Assembly: GCA_002428485.1 (NCBI GenBank)
Contig: DIWM01000046.1
Span: 1 to 53,741 of the forward strand
DNA: 53,741 nucleotides
Direction: 5' to 3'
Source: Deltaproteobacteria bacterium UBA6106
GTDB lineage: Bacteria; Desulfobacterota; Syntrophorhabdia; Syntrophorhabdales; Syntrophorhabdaceae
Each line of letters opens with the position of its first letter. Positions within the stretch are counted from its first letter, which is position 1. Both the position numbers and the translations under genes were made by a program. Positions 25,581 to 34,286 of the stretch are shown piece by piece. A model generated the notes under the pieces. That model was not told where the DNA came from and did no database searches. It saw nothing but the letters and a program-made list of their open reading frames with translations.

Positions 25581-26984
25581 TTACATGTATTCTTCTTTTT
25601 TTATGTTGTAGCGCTTGAGCATCCGTTGAATAGAAGGTCTTTGTATGTTGATCTCCTTTGCCGTCTTTGAGATATTTCCCTGATGGCACTTCAAGGCATC
25701 GATAAGGTACTCTCTTGTAAAACTATCGAGACATCGCTTTCGTGCTTCTGTAAAATCCAGGCTCGAGAGGCTGCCGCGTTCTCCGGCATCTTCCGGCGGC
25801 GCCGCAAGCCGCATCTTTTCGGGCAGATCCTCCATCGTTGCCTTTCGCTTATCAGCGGTAATAACCATCCGCTGGATAACATTCTCCAGCTCCCTTACGT
25901 TGCCGGGCCACTCGTACTGCTGAAAGAAGTCCAGCACCTGCTGGTCTATTGATAATACATTTTTATCGAACCGTTTTTTAAATTTATCGAAGAAAAAACG
26001 CGTTAAGGGCAATATGTCCTCCTTGCGCTCCCTTAGAGGAGGTATATCGATCCTCACGACATTGATCCTGAAGTAAAGATCTTCCCTGAATTTTCCTTCC
26101 TTGACAAGCTGCTCAAGATTTCTGTTGGTAGCGGCAAGTATCCTTGTGTTGATCTTAACGGGCTTCGTGCCCCCGACGGGAATGATCTCATGGTCTTGTG
26201 CCATGCGGAGCAGCTTGCCCTGGAGGGATGTGGAAAGTTCGCTTATCTCATCAAGGAATATGGTCCCTTTATCGGCGATCTTGAAATAGCCTTCTTTGTT
26301 CGCATAGGCGCCGGTAAAAGCGCCCTTCATATATCCGAAGAGCTCGCTCTCCAGCAGGCTTTCGGTCAGCGCCGCGCAGTCCACCACAACAAAAGGGTAT
26401 TCATTGCGCGGGCTGCCGGAATGTATTGCATGGGCGAGCAGCCCCTTGCCCGTGCCGCTCTCCCCCTGGATCAGCACGTTGCAATCGATCGGGGAGATCT
26501 TTTGGACCAGTTGAAAGATCTGCTGCACTTCATCGCTGACGCCGATAAAATCATATTGGGCAGAAAATTTCTTCAGCTCATCCTTCAGTGCGCCGATCTC
26601 GTTTTTCAACGCAAATTTTGTTTCAATATGTTCCACGACCTTCAGCAGCCGGTCCATGTCAAAAGGCTTGGTAATATAATCGTAGGCCCCCAGCTTCATG
26701 GCTTCTACCGCGTTGTCTACGGTCCCGTAACCTGTGATCATGACCACTTCGGTGTCGGGGGTTGTTTCTTTTATCTTCTCAAGGAGGTCTATCCCATTCA
26801 TCCCGGGCATTCGAATATCGGCAATCACCAGGGAGAAACTACCTTTTTTTATGAGAAAAAGGGCCTGCTCGCCATCACTCACGCCCTGCACGTTGTAATG
26901 CTTCTTCTGGAGCAACTGGACGCACCTGTTCCTGATGCTGTCCTCATCGTCTACCACAAGAATACTGAATCGATCTTTTTTCAT
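25581..26984 (-). CDS. NtrC-family sigma-54-dependent response regulator
   Basis: A 467-residue enhancer-binding protein. Receiver domain 1-120 with phospho-acceptor D56 (IADIRMP), T84 and K106. AAA+ domain about 145-380 with Walker A GESGTGKG (174-181), the GAFTGA loop (221-226) that contacts sigma-54, GTIFLDEI and the R-finger region FREDLYFRINV. A Fis-type helix-turn-helix is at the C-terminus (about 427-460, GNISKTAKEINIQRPSIQRML). It lies downstream of its histidine kinase and directly upstream of the molybdoenzyme control region. Two -24/-12 promoters with shared dyads in the window are its likely targets (inference). Confidence 0.95.
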   Translation of the reverse strand: MKKDRFSILVVDDEDSIRNRCVQLLQKKHYNVQGVSDGEQALFLIKKGSFSLVIADIRMPGMNGIDLLEKIKETTPDTEVVMITGYGTVDNAVEAMKLGAYDYITKPFDMDRLLKVVEHIETKFALKNEIGALKDELKKFSAQYDFIGVSDEVQQIFQLVQKISPIDCNVLIQGESGTGKGLLAHAIHSGSPRNEYPFVVVDCAALTESLLESELFGYMKGAFTGAYANKEGYFKIADKGTIFLDEISELSTSLQGKLLRMAQDHEIIPVGGTKPVKINTRILAATNRNLEQLVKEGKFREDLYFRINVVRIDIPPLRERKEDILPLTRFFFDKFKKRFDKNVLSIDQQVLDFFQQYEWPGNVRELENVIQRMVITADKRKATMEDLPEKMRLAAPPEDAGERGSLSSLDFTEARKRCLDSFTREYLIDALKCHQGNISKTAKEINIQRPSIQRMLKRYNIKKEEYM

Positions 26985-27017
26985 CTGGCCCCTTGCCCGC
27001 TATGTCGTGTTGCAGTT

Positions 27018-28511
27018 CTACCCGCAGGGAAGGCTTATGACAAACGAAGCTCCCCCGGGCAGATTTCTTACCATAAGTTTCCCGCCGTGCTCTTCAATGA
27101 TCCTCTTGCTTACCGAAAGACCCAGGCCTGTACCGTTTGGTTTTGTCGTAAAAAAAGAATCGAAGATCCGGTCCATCATATTCCTTGGGATGCCCTTTCC
27201 CGTGTCGTTGACCTCGATGTACGCCCATTTTTTCCGGTCGCCTTCTTTCACGTAGGTCTTCAGGGTAATGTCGCCGGAATCGGGAAGAATCGCCTCCCGT
27301 GCATTATTCACTATATTGATGACCACCTGCTGCAGGTTATTTGTGTTTCCTGTAACATATATATCGTTATCAGAAAAATATTTCTTTATATGGATATTTT
27401 CCAGCCTGGCCTGTCGCTGGACCAGGAGGAGGGCATCCTCGATCATATTATGAATGTTCAACATCGTCTTTTCTTCGGGGATCATCTTGGCAAAATTCAG
27501 CACCTTCCCGATAAACCTCCTGCACCTGCTTGCATCGTTCCCCATCTCCTTCAACTCTTTCAACAGCGCCTTCTTCTGAATGCGCCCTTTTTTCTCCAGA
27601 TCCTCAATAAGCATTTGTGTCGCGATGATCAACCCTCCCAGGGGGTTGTTGATCTCGTGGGCTATCTCTCCTGCCAGCTTCCCCAGGAGCGTCATCTTCT
27701 CGGACTGAAAAAGTTCTTCCTTGAGGATATTTATTTCTGTAATATCTGTGATGACGTTTATTGTGCCTTTCTTGTGCTTGCCTTCATAGAGAGAAGACGA
27801 GCTCACAAGGACCGGGATCTTCCTGTTGTCTTTTGTAACAAATGTGGATTCAAATACCTGTTTCCCGGCCCTTTCCTCATCATCTCCCATGTTCATCTTT
27901 TTGGAAAAACGCTCGAACGCTTCTTTTGCGATAAATACTCCATAATACTTCCCGATTATCTCCTCTTTCCCATACCCCATGATCTCTTCGAACCGCATGT
28001 TTATATAAGTAATATATCCGTGCTCATCTATTATCTGAATACCATCGTTAAGTGAGGCGATAAGGTTTTCGCTGAATTCCTTTAGCCTGTTTATCTCCCT
28101 TTCGGCCTCTTCCTTCTCTTTTTCCTTGGTAAGGTCTCTTGCAGCCCCTATCATGCCCATTGTCCTCCCGTCCTCATCCCTTAAGGGTATACAGATGACC
28201 GAGGCCGGAAACCGTTCGCCCGACTTCTTCAGCAGCAGGATCTCTCCGCGGAATGTCTTTCCTTCCCGGATCTCCGCGAGCACATTGGGCTGTATGGAGC
28301 CAAGCATAGCTATATGCCTTCCGATAACCTCTTCCGGGCTCAATAAGAAGAGTTTTTCAGAGCCTTTATTAAAGAACACCAGCTTCCCTCTCAGGTCGGT
28401 CACAATAAACGATTCGCTGATATTCTCTACGATATCCTCTAAGAACTGACGGGTAGTCCTCTTGAAACCGAGGATTATCTTTTCCCAATCCAATGGCATG
28501 TTTGTCGTCAT
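27018..28511 (-). CDS. Soluble PAS-domain sensor histidine kinase
   Basis: About 497 residues with no membrane segment, so the signal is cytosolic. Two PAS domains (about 25-135 and 145-265) are followed by the HisKA domain with phospho-His 285 (GKLAGEIAHEINNPLGG) and an HATPase_c domain with the N box (NIVNNAREAI), DTGKGIP and GTGLGLSVSKRI. It should phosphorylate the NtrC-type regulator encoded 33 bases downstream. The start is uncertain: ATG 28511 and ATG 28499 both lack a strong ribosome site, and a TTG at 28523 is also in frame. The ligand may be an aromatic acid or its CoA ester, given the target operons (inference). Confidence 0.92.
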   Translation of the reverse strand: MTTNMPLDWEKIILGFKRTTRQFLEDIVENISESFIVTDLRGKLVFFNKGSEKLFLLSPEEVIGRHIAMLGSIQPNVLAEIREGKTFRGEILLLKKSGERFPASVICIPLRDEDGRTMGMIGAARDLTKEKEKEEAEREINRLKEFSENLIASLNDGIQIIDEHGYITYINMRFEEIMGYGKEEIIGKYYGVFIAKEAFERFSKKMNMGDDEERAGKQVFESTFVTKDNRKIPVLVSSSSLYEGKHKKGTINVITDITEINILKEELFQSEKMTLLGKLAGEIAHEINNPLGGLIIATQMLIEDLEKKGRIQKKALLKELKEMGNDASRCRRFIGKVLNFAKMIPEEKTMLNIHNMIEDALLLVQRQARLENIHIKKYFSDNDIYVTGNTNNLQQVVINIVNNAREAILPDSGDITLKTYVKEGDRKKWAYIEVNDTGKGIPRNMMDRIFDSFFTTKPNGTGLGLSVSKRIIEEHGGKLMVRNLPGGASFVISLPCG

Positions 28512-28584
28512 TACTGTAACCAAACCCGTCTAAAGACCGTTGCAAATTTAAGCACTGATTTGCTTTGCTTGTCAAGTGACGAGA

Positions 28585-28789
28585 GATAGCTCATAGCTCA
28601 CGGCAAAAGACAAAAATGAATACCTAAGCACCAAATCCGAAACAATATCAAAATTCAAATGTCAAATGTTTGAAACAAATGCCCTTCAACGCACGTTTAA
28701 ATTTTGAACATTTGAATTTGTTTAGGATTTAGAAATTCGGATTTAGGATTTGATCTTGCTATGAGCCATGAGCTATGAACTATGAGCCA
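28585..28789. repeat. Nested palindromic repeat island
   Basis: The outer arms are ATAGCTCATAGCTCACGG on the left and CTATGAGCCATGAGC plus ACTATGAGCC on the right. Inside are a second pair of arms: AAATCCGAAAC followed by ATTCAAATGT on the left, and ACATTTGAATTTG followed by ATTCGGATTTAGG on the right. Two unrelated repeat families are thus nested symmetrically in a gap of about 300 bases between the kinase and sppA. No gene is seen in it. Confidence 0.75.
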
Positions 28790-28808
28790 CGCTGGGGCTC
28801 GCCCGGCG

Positions 28809-29666
28809 TTACTGGCTGTAGATATATTTGAAAGACCGGGTATTGAGTTCCATACCATACTCTCTGGCGACCGACGAGATGAGCCACCTGATAATTGAAA
28901 ACGGTTTTTTGCCATATACAAGGACCGGCTTCTCTAAAATATTTAACGACACCTTAAGCCCTTCGACAGCATCATAAAATGTCCCGATCATATCCACGAG
29001 TCCTGCATTCTTTGCCTGGATGCCGGTGAAGATCCTCCCGTCGGAAAGCTTTCTTACCTCATCGACGGGCATCTTTCTGCCTTCGGCAACATCCTTGATG
29101 AATTGCTCGTGTATGTCCGTCAGGACATCGTTCAGGTATTTCCTCTCATTTTCACTCATCTTTCTGAACGGCGTTCCTGCGTCTTTCAGCTCACCGGACT
29201 TGATGGTGTTTGCCTGTATCCCGATCTTCTTCATCAGGTCTTCAACGACGGTCTGCTGCATGATCACGCCTATGCTGCCCGTAATGGTTGAAGGGCTCGC
29301 ATATATCTTCTCTCCGGCGGTCGCGATGTAGTACCCCCCCGACGCACATACTGACGCCATCGAGACAAATACCTTCTTTTTCTGTCGCAGCTTCTTCACC
29401 TCACGGTGGATCTCCTGGCTGGCTGCAGCTCCGCCGCCCGGCGAGTTTATCCTCACAATCACCCCTTTGATGCTCTCGTCATCCTTGAATCTCACGATAT
29501 CATCCATGGCATTCTTTGAGTCCATGATAGTACCCTCTATCTCAACTACGCCGATCTTGTCGCCCGACTCCTTTCCAAAGATGCCTAAGAAGACAGGCAC
29601 AAGGACAAGCACCGCAACGATGATGGCTATAACGATAAGTACCTTTTTTGTTTTCGATTGAGGCAT
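28809..29666 (-). CDS. sppA: Signal peptide peptidase SppA (short, single-domain type)
   Basis: A membrane-anchored serine protease of 285 residues that degrades released signal peptides. An N-terminal membrane anchor (about 9-29) is followed by the ClpP-like fold. The catalytic Ser109 is in SVCASGGYYIAT and Lys161 in GELKDAGTPFR. The Ser-Lys spacing of 52 residues is what the short bacterial form shows. GGGAGG lies 7 bases before the ATG. The length fits the short type rather than the double-length E. coli protein. Both flanks are repeat clusters. Confidence 0.93.
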   Translation of the reverse strand: MPQSKTKKVLIVIAIIVAVLVLVPVFLGIFGKESGDKIGVVEIEGTIMDSKNAMDDIVRFKDDESIKGVIVRINSPGGGAAASQEIHREVKKLRQKKKVFVSMASVCASGGYYIATAGEKIYASPSTITGSIGVIMQQTVVEDLMKKIGIQANTIKSGELKDAGTPFRKMSENERKYLNDVLTDIHEQFIKDVAEGRKMPVDEVRKLSDGRIFTGIQAKNAGLVDMIGTFYDAVEGLKVSLNILEKPVLVYGKKPFSIIRWLISSVAREYGMELNTRSFKYIYSQ

Positions 29667-29699
29667 TGTTCATCCTCCCTGGGTTTAAGTACTAAACCA

Positions 29700-29885
29700 G
29701 CTCATAGCTGATAGCTCATAGCAAAACCTAAATCCAAGCGAACACGCAATGTTTTAAGTTTTTTCTATATACCGTTAATCATCGGCAGTAAGCCATGAGC
29801 TATTTCTCACTGCTCATTGCCGACCGGGTTCCTGCTGTTGCTATGAGCCATGAACTATGAGCCGCTTTTTCCTCACGCCTGACGG
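29700..29885. repeat. Inverted heptamer repeat cluster between sppA and scpA
   Basis: GCTCATAGCTGATAGCTCAT opens the block and CTATGAGCCATGAACTATGA closes it as the inverse complement, with a middle unit GCCATGAGCTA. CCTCACGCCTGACGG follows and overlaps the last codons and stop of scpA, giving that protein the ending SRQA. Confidence 0.75.
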
Positions 29886-30616
29886 CTTTCATCGACATGC
29901 GCTTCCGCCTGCGAGTTCTCCGCAGCGGCGCCGTCCCGCCTCTTCAGCACTATCTTTCCGAAAGATTTTCTCTGTGAGAGTGTTGCCATCCGTATCCTCG
30001 CCAATTCAAGCATCCCGAGGATCGTGGCCACCTTCTCGTTCCTCTCCATCTCTTCGTGGATATCCCAAACATACATGCCCGATGTTTCAAGAATTGCCTT
30101 CAATACAGCGAGCTTCTCCTCAAGCGTCGGCCTGATCTCGTTGATCGTCAGATACGCCTCTTCACTCACTTTGATAAGCTCAAAGAAGAGGGTGCAAAGG
30201 CACAGGAGATCATAATCAGCCTCTCCGTCAACCCCATTCGTCCCTTTACCGAACACATCCCTGTCAAGCATGGGAAGCGTATCCATCACTCCCGCCATGG
30301 TCCTGAAGCGCTCGTATTCCATGATCCTCTCGATCAGCTCCTCCCGCGGGTCCTCAGCCTCTTCCCCCTCGCTTGAGGGGAGAAGCATCTTTGACTTTAT
30401 GAAAAGGAGGAGGGATGCCATCTCTATAAAATCCTCGGCAATCTTGAGGTTCATCTCCTTCACCAGCTCCACGTATTCGAGAAATCTTTCCGTGATCGTT
30501 GAGATAGGAATATCCCAGATGCTGACCTTATTCTTTTTTATGAGCGATATTAAGACCGCAAGCGGCCCTTCGTAGCACTCAAGCTGCACTTCAAGCGTCG
30601 GCACTAAAAGACTCAT
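29873..30616 (-). CDS. scpA: Segregation and condensation protein A
   Basis: A 247-residue kleisin that bridges SMC heads in the chromosome-condensing complex. The N-terminal pattern is typical: YEGPLAVLISLIKKNKVSIWDIPI, then IAEDFIEMASLLLFIKSKMLLP. The C-terminal winged-helix region (VATILGMLELARI) is present. The start overlaps the preceding gene by 4 bases. The final residues and the TGA come from a CGTCAGGCGTGAGG repeat unit, so the C-terminus may have been altered by repeat insertion. No scpB is seen next to it. Confidence 0.93.
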   Translation of the reverse strand: MSLLVPTLEVQLECYEGPLAVLISLIKKNKVSIWDIPISTITERFLEYVELVKEMNLKIAEDFIEMASLLLFIKSKMLLPSSEGEEAEDPREELIERIMEYERFRTMAGVMDTLPMLDRDVFGKGTNGVDGEADYDLLCLCTLFFELIKVSEEAYLTINEIRPTLEEKLAVLKAILETSGMYVWDIHEEMERNEKVATILGMLELARIRMATLSQRKSFGKIVLKRRDGAAAENSQAEAHVDESRQA

Positions 30617-33252
30617 GGCATGATCCCCTTTTCCATCAGATAAATATCCACGAAATGTGATTCTTCTTCTTTCGTTTTCAGGTTCATATCTACCTTGGCA
30701 TCCTTCAGCTTCTCCAGTATCTCTTTGTAAACAGGCCCTTCCTGAATGCCCATCTTCTTCAGGTCGGAGCCTGTCGTAAATGGCTTGAAGGAGTCCCTGT
30801 AGGTGATAAAATTAGATATTGCCTTTTTGATCTCTTCAGATCGCGTCTTCGCCATAATAAAGAGCATTACCTCTTTGGACAGCGGCTCAAGCGTTCGGTA
30901 TACGGCGCTTTTTTTCAATACCGTAATGCCCGTCGTAAGCCTGGAAAAGACTTCCTTAAGGCGTTCCGTGTTCTCTATGGTCTTCTCTCTGACCTTTTCG
31001 GTGGCCTCAAGCTTTTTGCAGAATTCAACAACCTCCTCGGACCTCATATGCTCGACAAGCCCCAGAAGATAATACTGTACTTTATCAACGCGCTTGCCCT
31101 GGTAAAGCAGTTCGTACCATTTATATACCGCCTGCATGTGGTTGAGAAGCCTTTCTTTGTCCTTGTTGAATACCATCGACGGAAAGATGAACCGCAGGAG
31201 GTCAAGCTCCTGGAGACGTTTTAAGATCTTTTCCACTCCGTCCTCCTGGAGCGTAAGCGCCAGCTCGGCCCAAATCCTTTTTCCTCTGATCCGGGCGAGG
31301 AAATTCAATTTCACTGCGTTCTTTATCAGGTCAAGGGTATGCTTCCCGATCTTAAAACCAAATCGGTGCTCAAACCTGATGGCCCTGAACACCCGCGTCG
31401 GGTCTTCTACAAAACTCAGGCTATGGAGGACCCTGATCGTTTTCTCCTTGATGTCCCTCTGAGCGCCAAAAAAATCGATCAATTCACCGAAGGTATTTTT
31501 ATTCAGCGATATGGACAGCGTATTGATCGTGAAGTCCCTTCTGTGGAGATCAAGCTTCAGAGAGCTGTGCTCAACAACGGGAAGCGATGCAGGGGCTTTA
31601 TAGTATTCAAGCCGGGCTGTCGCTATGTCAACTTTGAAGCCATCCTTATAGATAACCTTCGCCGTGGCGAATTCCTTGTGGGGGCGCACCTTCACGTTCA
31701 GGCGCTTCGCCAGCTCTTCCGCAAAGGCTATCCCGTCCCCTTCAATAACAATGTCGATATCGTAATTTTCATCACGGAGCAGCAGGTCCCTCACGAAACC
31801 GCCGACAAGGTATGCGTGATAGTTCATGCTGTCGGCGAGGCCGCCTATCTCCATAAGCTTCTTTATTGTCTCATCGTCGAGGCGTTCGTCCATCAGTTTT
31901 TTCACGTTCTTCCGTTTTATATATTTCTCGTGGAACTCAAGCTTTTCCAGCACTGTCTTGGTGATCTCGTCCTCGATGATCCTCAGCAGGTCCGTCCGCG
32001 TAATTGCCCCCACCAATTCGTCGTTCCTTATGACAGGCAGGAACCTCTGGTTGCTCCCGATGATCTTTTCTTTAACTTTTTCTATCGAATCGTCAGGTTC
32101 TACCATAGAGAATTCCGTGAACATATATTCCCTGACAGGTATATTCTCGAGCTTGTGGAACGCTGCCTTCTCGACGATCTGCCTCGTGATGATCCCGACG
32201 ACTTTATTGTTTGAGAGCACCGGCAGCGCATTGATATTGTATTTGAGCATCGTGTTCTTTGCGTCATGTATCGAGCCTGCAGCCTCCGCCGATTTCACAG
32301 GGAAAAACATGATGTCCTTTGCCTTCCAGAGGGGCTTCACATTATATTTCAGTATATCGACAAGCCTTTCTTTTGCCTCGAAGAGGGTCATGTCTTTTAT
32401 CGTTGAAGAAGCAGCCACTTTGTGGCCTCCGCCTCCCATGAGCGACATGATGTGCCCTGAATCAACCTCCGGTATCCTGCTTCTGCCTATTATATGCACC
32501 CTGTCTTCCATCCTGAACAGGGCAAAAAGCACGTTTATATTTTCCATGTCGCGGAACTTGTGCACGATAACGGCCAGGTCGCCTACATACTGCTCTGTGC
32601 TCGCCTCGGTTATTACCACATCGACGCCGTTGATATTATACGTCGCAGCGTTTTTAATGATGTCGTTGAGGAGAAACACCTGCTCGGGTATCAATTCCCT
32701 GGTAAGCATATCTGACACAAGGTTGACGTTTGCCCCTTTTGAGAGAAGGTATGATGCGGCCTTAAAGTCGTCAATCGTGGTGGAGGAGTATCTGAAGCTG
32801 CCCGTTTCCTCGTAGATCCCGAGCATCATCACCGTCGCCTCTTCAGGCGTAATGGGGATCTCCCTCTCCTGCAGAATAGATACAAGGATGCTCACTGTAG
32901 CGCCTATGCTCTGGACGATCTCCAGATCGCCCTTGATGTCTTCTGCCGAGGACGGATGATGGTCATATATATAAATCTTCGCCTTGCCGCTTTCAGCAAC
33001 CCTTGCAAACTCGCCTATCCTTGTCTTCTGCCGCGTATCGACAAGGATCAGGGTATCGATCGCCGCATAGTCGATCTTCTTCATCCTGGAAATATCCAGG
33101 AGATAGAACGTTGAATGGATGAGGAAATCCCTCAGTGTCTTCTCCTGCGAGCCCGGGAATACAAGGACAGCGTCAGGGTACAATTTTTTTGCTGCTACCA
33201 TCGAAGAAAGGGAATCAAAATCGGCATTCGTATGGGAGGTTATAACCTTCAC
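30613..33252 (-). CDS. DHH-DHHA1 / CBS pair / CCA-adding-type nucleotidyltransferase fusion
   Basis: An 879-residue multidomain protein. About 1-310 is a DHH/DHHA1 phosphoesterase (HTNADFDSLSSM, VDTRQ, YDHHPSS, GGGGHKVAAS). About 315-435 is a CBS pair (KDIMFFPVKS, VPVREYMFTE). About 465-879 is a poly(A)-polymerase/CCA-adding domain with VGGFVRDLLLRDENYDIDIVIEG, DLHRRDFTINTL and DPTRVFRAIRFEHRFGF. Such fusions are known in deltaproteobacteria and related groups. The role is likely tRNA 3'-end addition of A or CCA, with a possible nuclease domain. It uses a GTG start with ACGGAG 8 bases upstream. scpA overlaps its stop. Confidence 0.92.
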   Translation of the reverse strand: MKVITSHTNADFDSLSSMVAAKKLYPDAVLVFPGSQEKTLRDFLIHSTFYLLDISRMKKIDYAAIDTLILVDTRQKTRIGEFARVAESGKAKIYIYDHHPSSAEDIKGDLEIVQSIGATVSILVSILQEREIPITPEEATVMMLGIYEETGSFRYSSTTIDDFKAASYLLSKGANVNLVSDMLTRELIPEQVFLLNDIIKNAATYNINGVDVVITEASTEQYVGDLAVIVHKFRDMENINVLFALFRMEDRVHIIGRSRIPEVDSGHIMSLMGGGGHKVAASSTIKDMTLFEAKERLVDILKYNVKPLWKAKDIMFFPVKSAEAAGSIHDAKNTMLKYNINALPVLSNNKVVGIITRQIVEKAAFHKLENIPVREYMFTEFSMVEPDDSIEKVKEKIIGSNQRFLPVIRNDELVGAITRTDLLRIIEDEITKTVLEKLEFHEKYIKRKNVKKLMDERLDDETIKKLMEIGGLADSMNYHAYLVGGFVRDLLLRDENYDIDIVIEGDGIAFAEELAKRLNVKVRPHKEFATAKVIYKDGFKVDIATARLEYYKAPASLPVVEHSSLKLDLHRRDFTINTLSISLNKNTFGELIDFFGAQRDIKEKTIRVLHSLSFVEDPTRVFRAIRFEHRFGFKIGKHTLDLIKNAVKLNFLARIRGKRIWAELALTLQEDGVEKILKRLQELDLLRFIFPSMVFNKDKERLLNHMQAVYKWYELLYQGKRVDKVQYYLLGLVEHMRSEEVVEFCKKLEATEKVREKTIENTERLKEVFSRLTTGITVLKKSAVYRTLEPLSKEVMLFIMAKTRSEEIKKAISNFITYRDSFKPFTTGSDLKKMGIQEGPVYKEILEKLKDAKVDMNLKTKEEESHFVDIYLMEKGIMP

Positions 33253-33283
33253 TCAAAACGCTCCGTTAAAGATGAAATACGGC

Positions 33284-33409
33284 TCATAGCTCATGGCTCA
33301 TAGTAAAAACAGGAACCAGAAATGCAGCAAACAATATATACGAAAATCTTTTTACCGCTTGTTCCCCGCTGTTTATTGCGTTTTTTCTTTGCTATCAGCC
33401 ATGAGCTGG
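33284..33409. repeat. Composite inverted-repeat element (copy 2)
   Basis: The left arm is CGGCTCATAGCTCATGGCTC, the core is ACGAAAATCTTTT (33340-33352) and the right arm is GCTATCAGCCATGAGCTGG. The order matches copy 1 at 5952-6096. The gap between the CCA-type gene and xerD holds little else. Confidence 0.75.
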
Positions 33410-33425
33410 TTTCTTCGTTTCACTT

Positions 33426-34286
33426 TCATCCCCTTGGATGATACTTTCTGTGGATCTCCTTGAGCCTCTTGCTGTCTACATGCGTGTATATCTGCGTCGT
33501 CGAAATATCTTCATGGCCGAGCAGGATCTGAACGGACCGCAAATCCGCTCCACCTTCAAGGAGATGGGTCGCAAAGGTATGCCTGATGGTGTGCGGCGAT
33601 ATGTGGGTCTTTTTCATCTTTGTCGCATATTTTCTGATGATCTTCCAAACCGCCTGCCTGGTCAGCATACCGCCTTTTTTGTTGGGAAAGATAAAGCTGC
33701 CTTTCAGTTTTTCGGTCTCAAGATAAAGTTTTAGCGAATCCCTTGAATAGGTGCCAAGAGGCACGACCCTTTCCTTTGATCTTTTTCCTGAAGCTATCAA
33801 AAAACCGGCTTCGAGATTGACGTCGTCTTTCTTCAGCTTGACGAGTTCCGAAACCCGAAGTCCCGTGGCATACAACAGCTCAAGTATGGTCCTGTCCCGC
33901 AGGGATGTTTTGGACCCTTCCGGCAACTTTATCAGCTCAAGTATCTCTTCCTCGCTAAGGACTTCCGGGATAGGTTGGGTAAACTTCGGGATCTCGACGT
34001 CCTCGAGAGGGCTCTTCTCGATCTTTCCGTCAATGAGGAGGAAATTAAAAAAGCTCCGCAAGGCTGAGATAGCCCGGACTATACTCCGCGTCTTCTTCCC
34101 TTTTTCTCTCAAAAAACCTATATATGTCTCGAGATGTTTTCTCTCCGGCGCCGTGCAGGATGCGCCTTCGAGAAACCCGACGAACCCGACAATATCCCTG
34201 CTGTACGCATCAATAGTGTGAGGAGACGCCCCCCTCTCTGAAGTGAGATAGCGGATAAAGTGGTCGAGGTATTCGTATAGGTTCAT
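33426..34286 (-). CDS. XerC/XerD-type tyrosine recombinase
   Basis: A 286-residue site-specific recombinase that resolves chromosome dimers at dif with its partner. The core SAM-like domain is about 1-90 and the catalytic domain about 105-286. Catalytic residues visible are R144 (TGLRVSELV), K168 (SGKRSKERVVPL), H232 and R235 (SPHTIRHTFATHLLEGG), H258 (LLGHEDIS) and the nucleophile Y267 (TQIYTHV). It overlaps dut by 4 bases. I cannot tell XerC from XerD, since a paralogue is not in the window. It is part of the housekeeping cluster and not associated with mobile DNA. Confidence 0.92.
   Translation of the reverse strand: MNLYEYLDHFIRYLTSERGASPHTIDAYSRDIVGFVGFLEGASCTAPERKHLETYIGFLREKGKKTRSIVRAISALRSFFNFLLIDGKIEKSPLEDVEIPKFTQPIPEVLSEEEILELIKLPEGSKTSLRDRTILELLYATGLRVSELVKLKKDDVNLEAGFLIASGKRSKERVVPLGTYSRDSLKLYLETEKLKGSFIFPNKKGGMLTRQAVWKIIRKYATKMKKTHISPHTIRHTFATHLLEGGADLRSVQILLGHEDISTTQIYTHVDSKRLKEIHRKYHPRG

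Noticed and set aside
26190..28055. A 621-codon open frame on the + strand, antisense to the kinase and the activator
   Set aside because: The opposite strand encodes two complete, motif-rich proteins. The + frame has low-complexity, Cys/His/Leu-biased sequence with no recognisable domain and no ribosome site, typical of a shadow of high-GC coding DNA.
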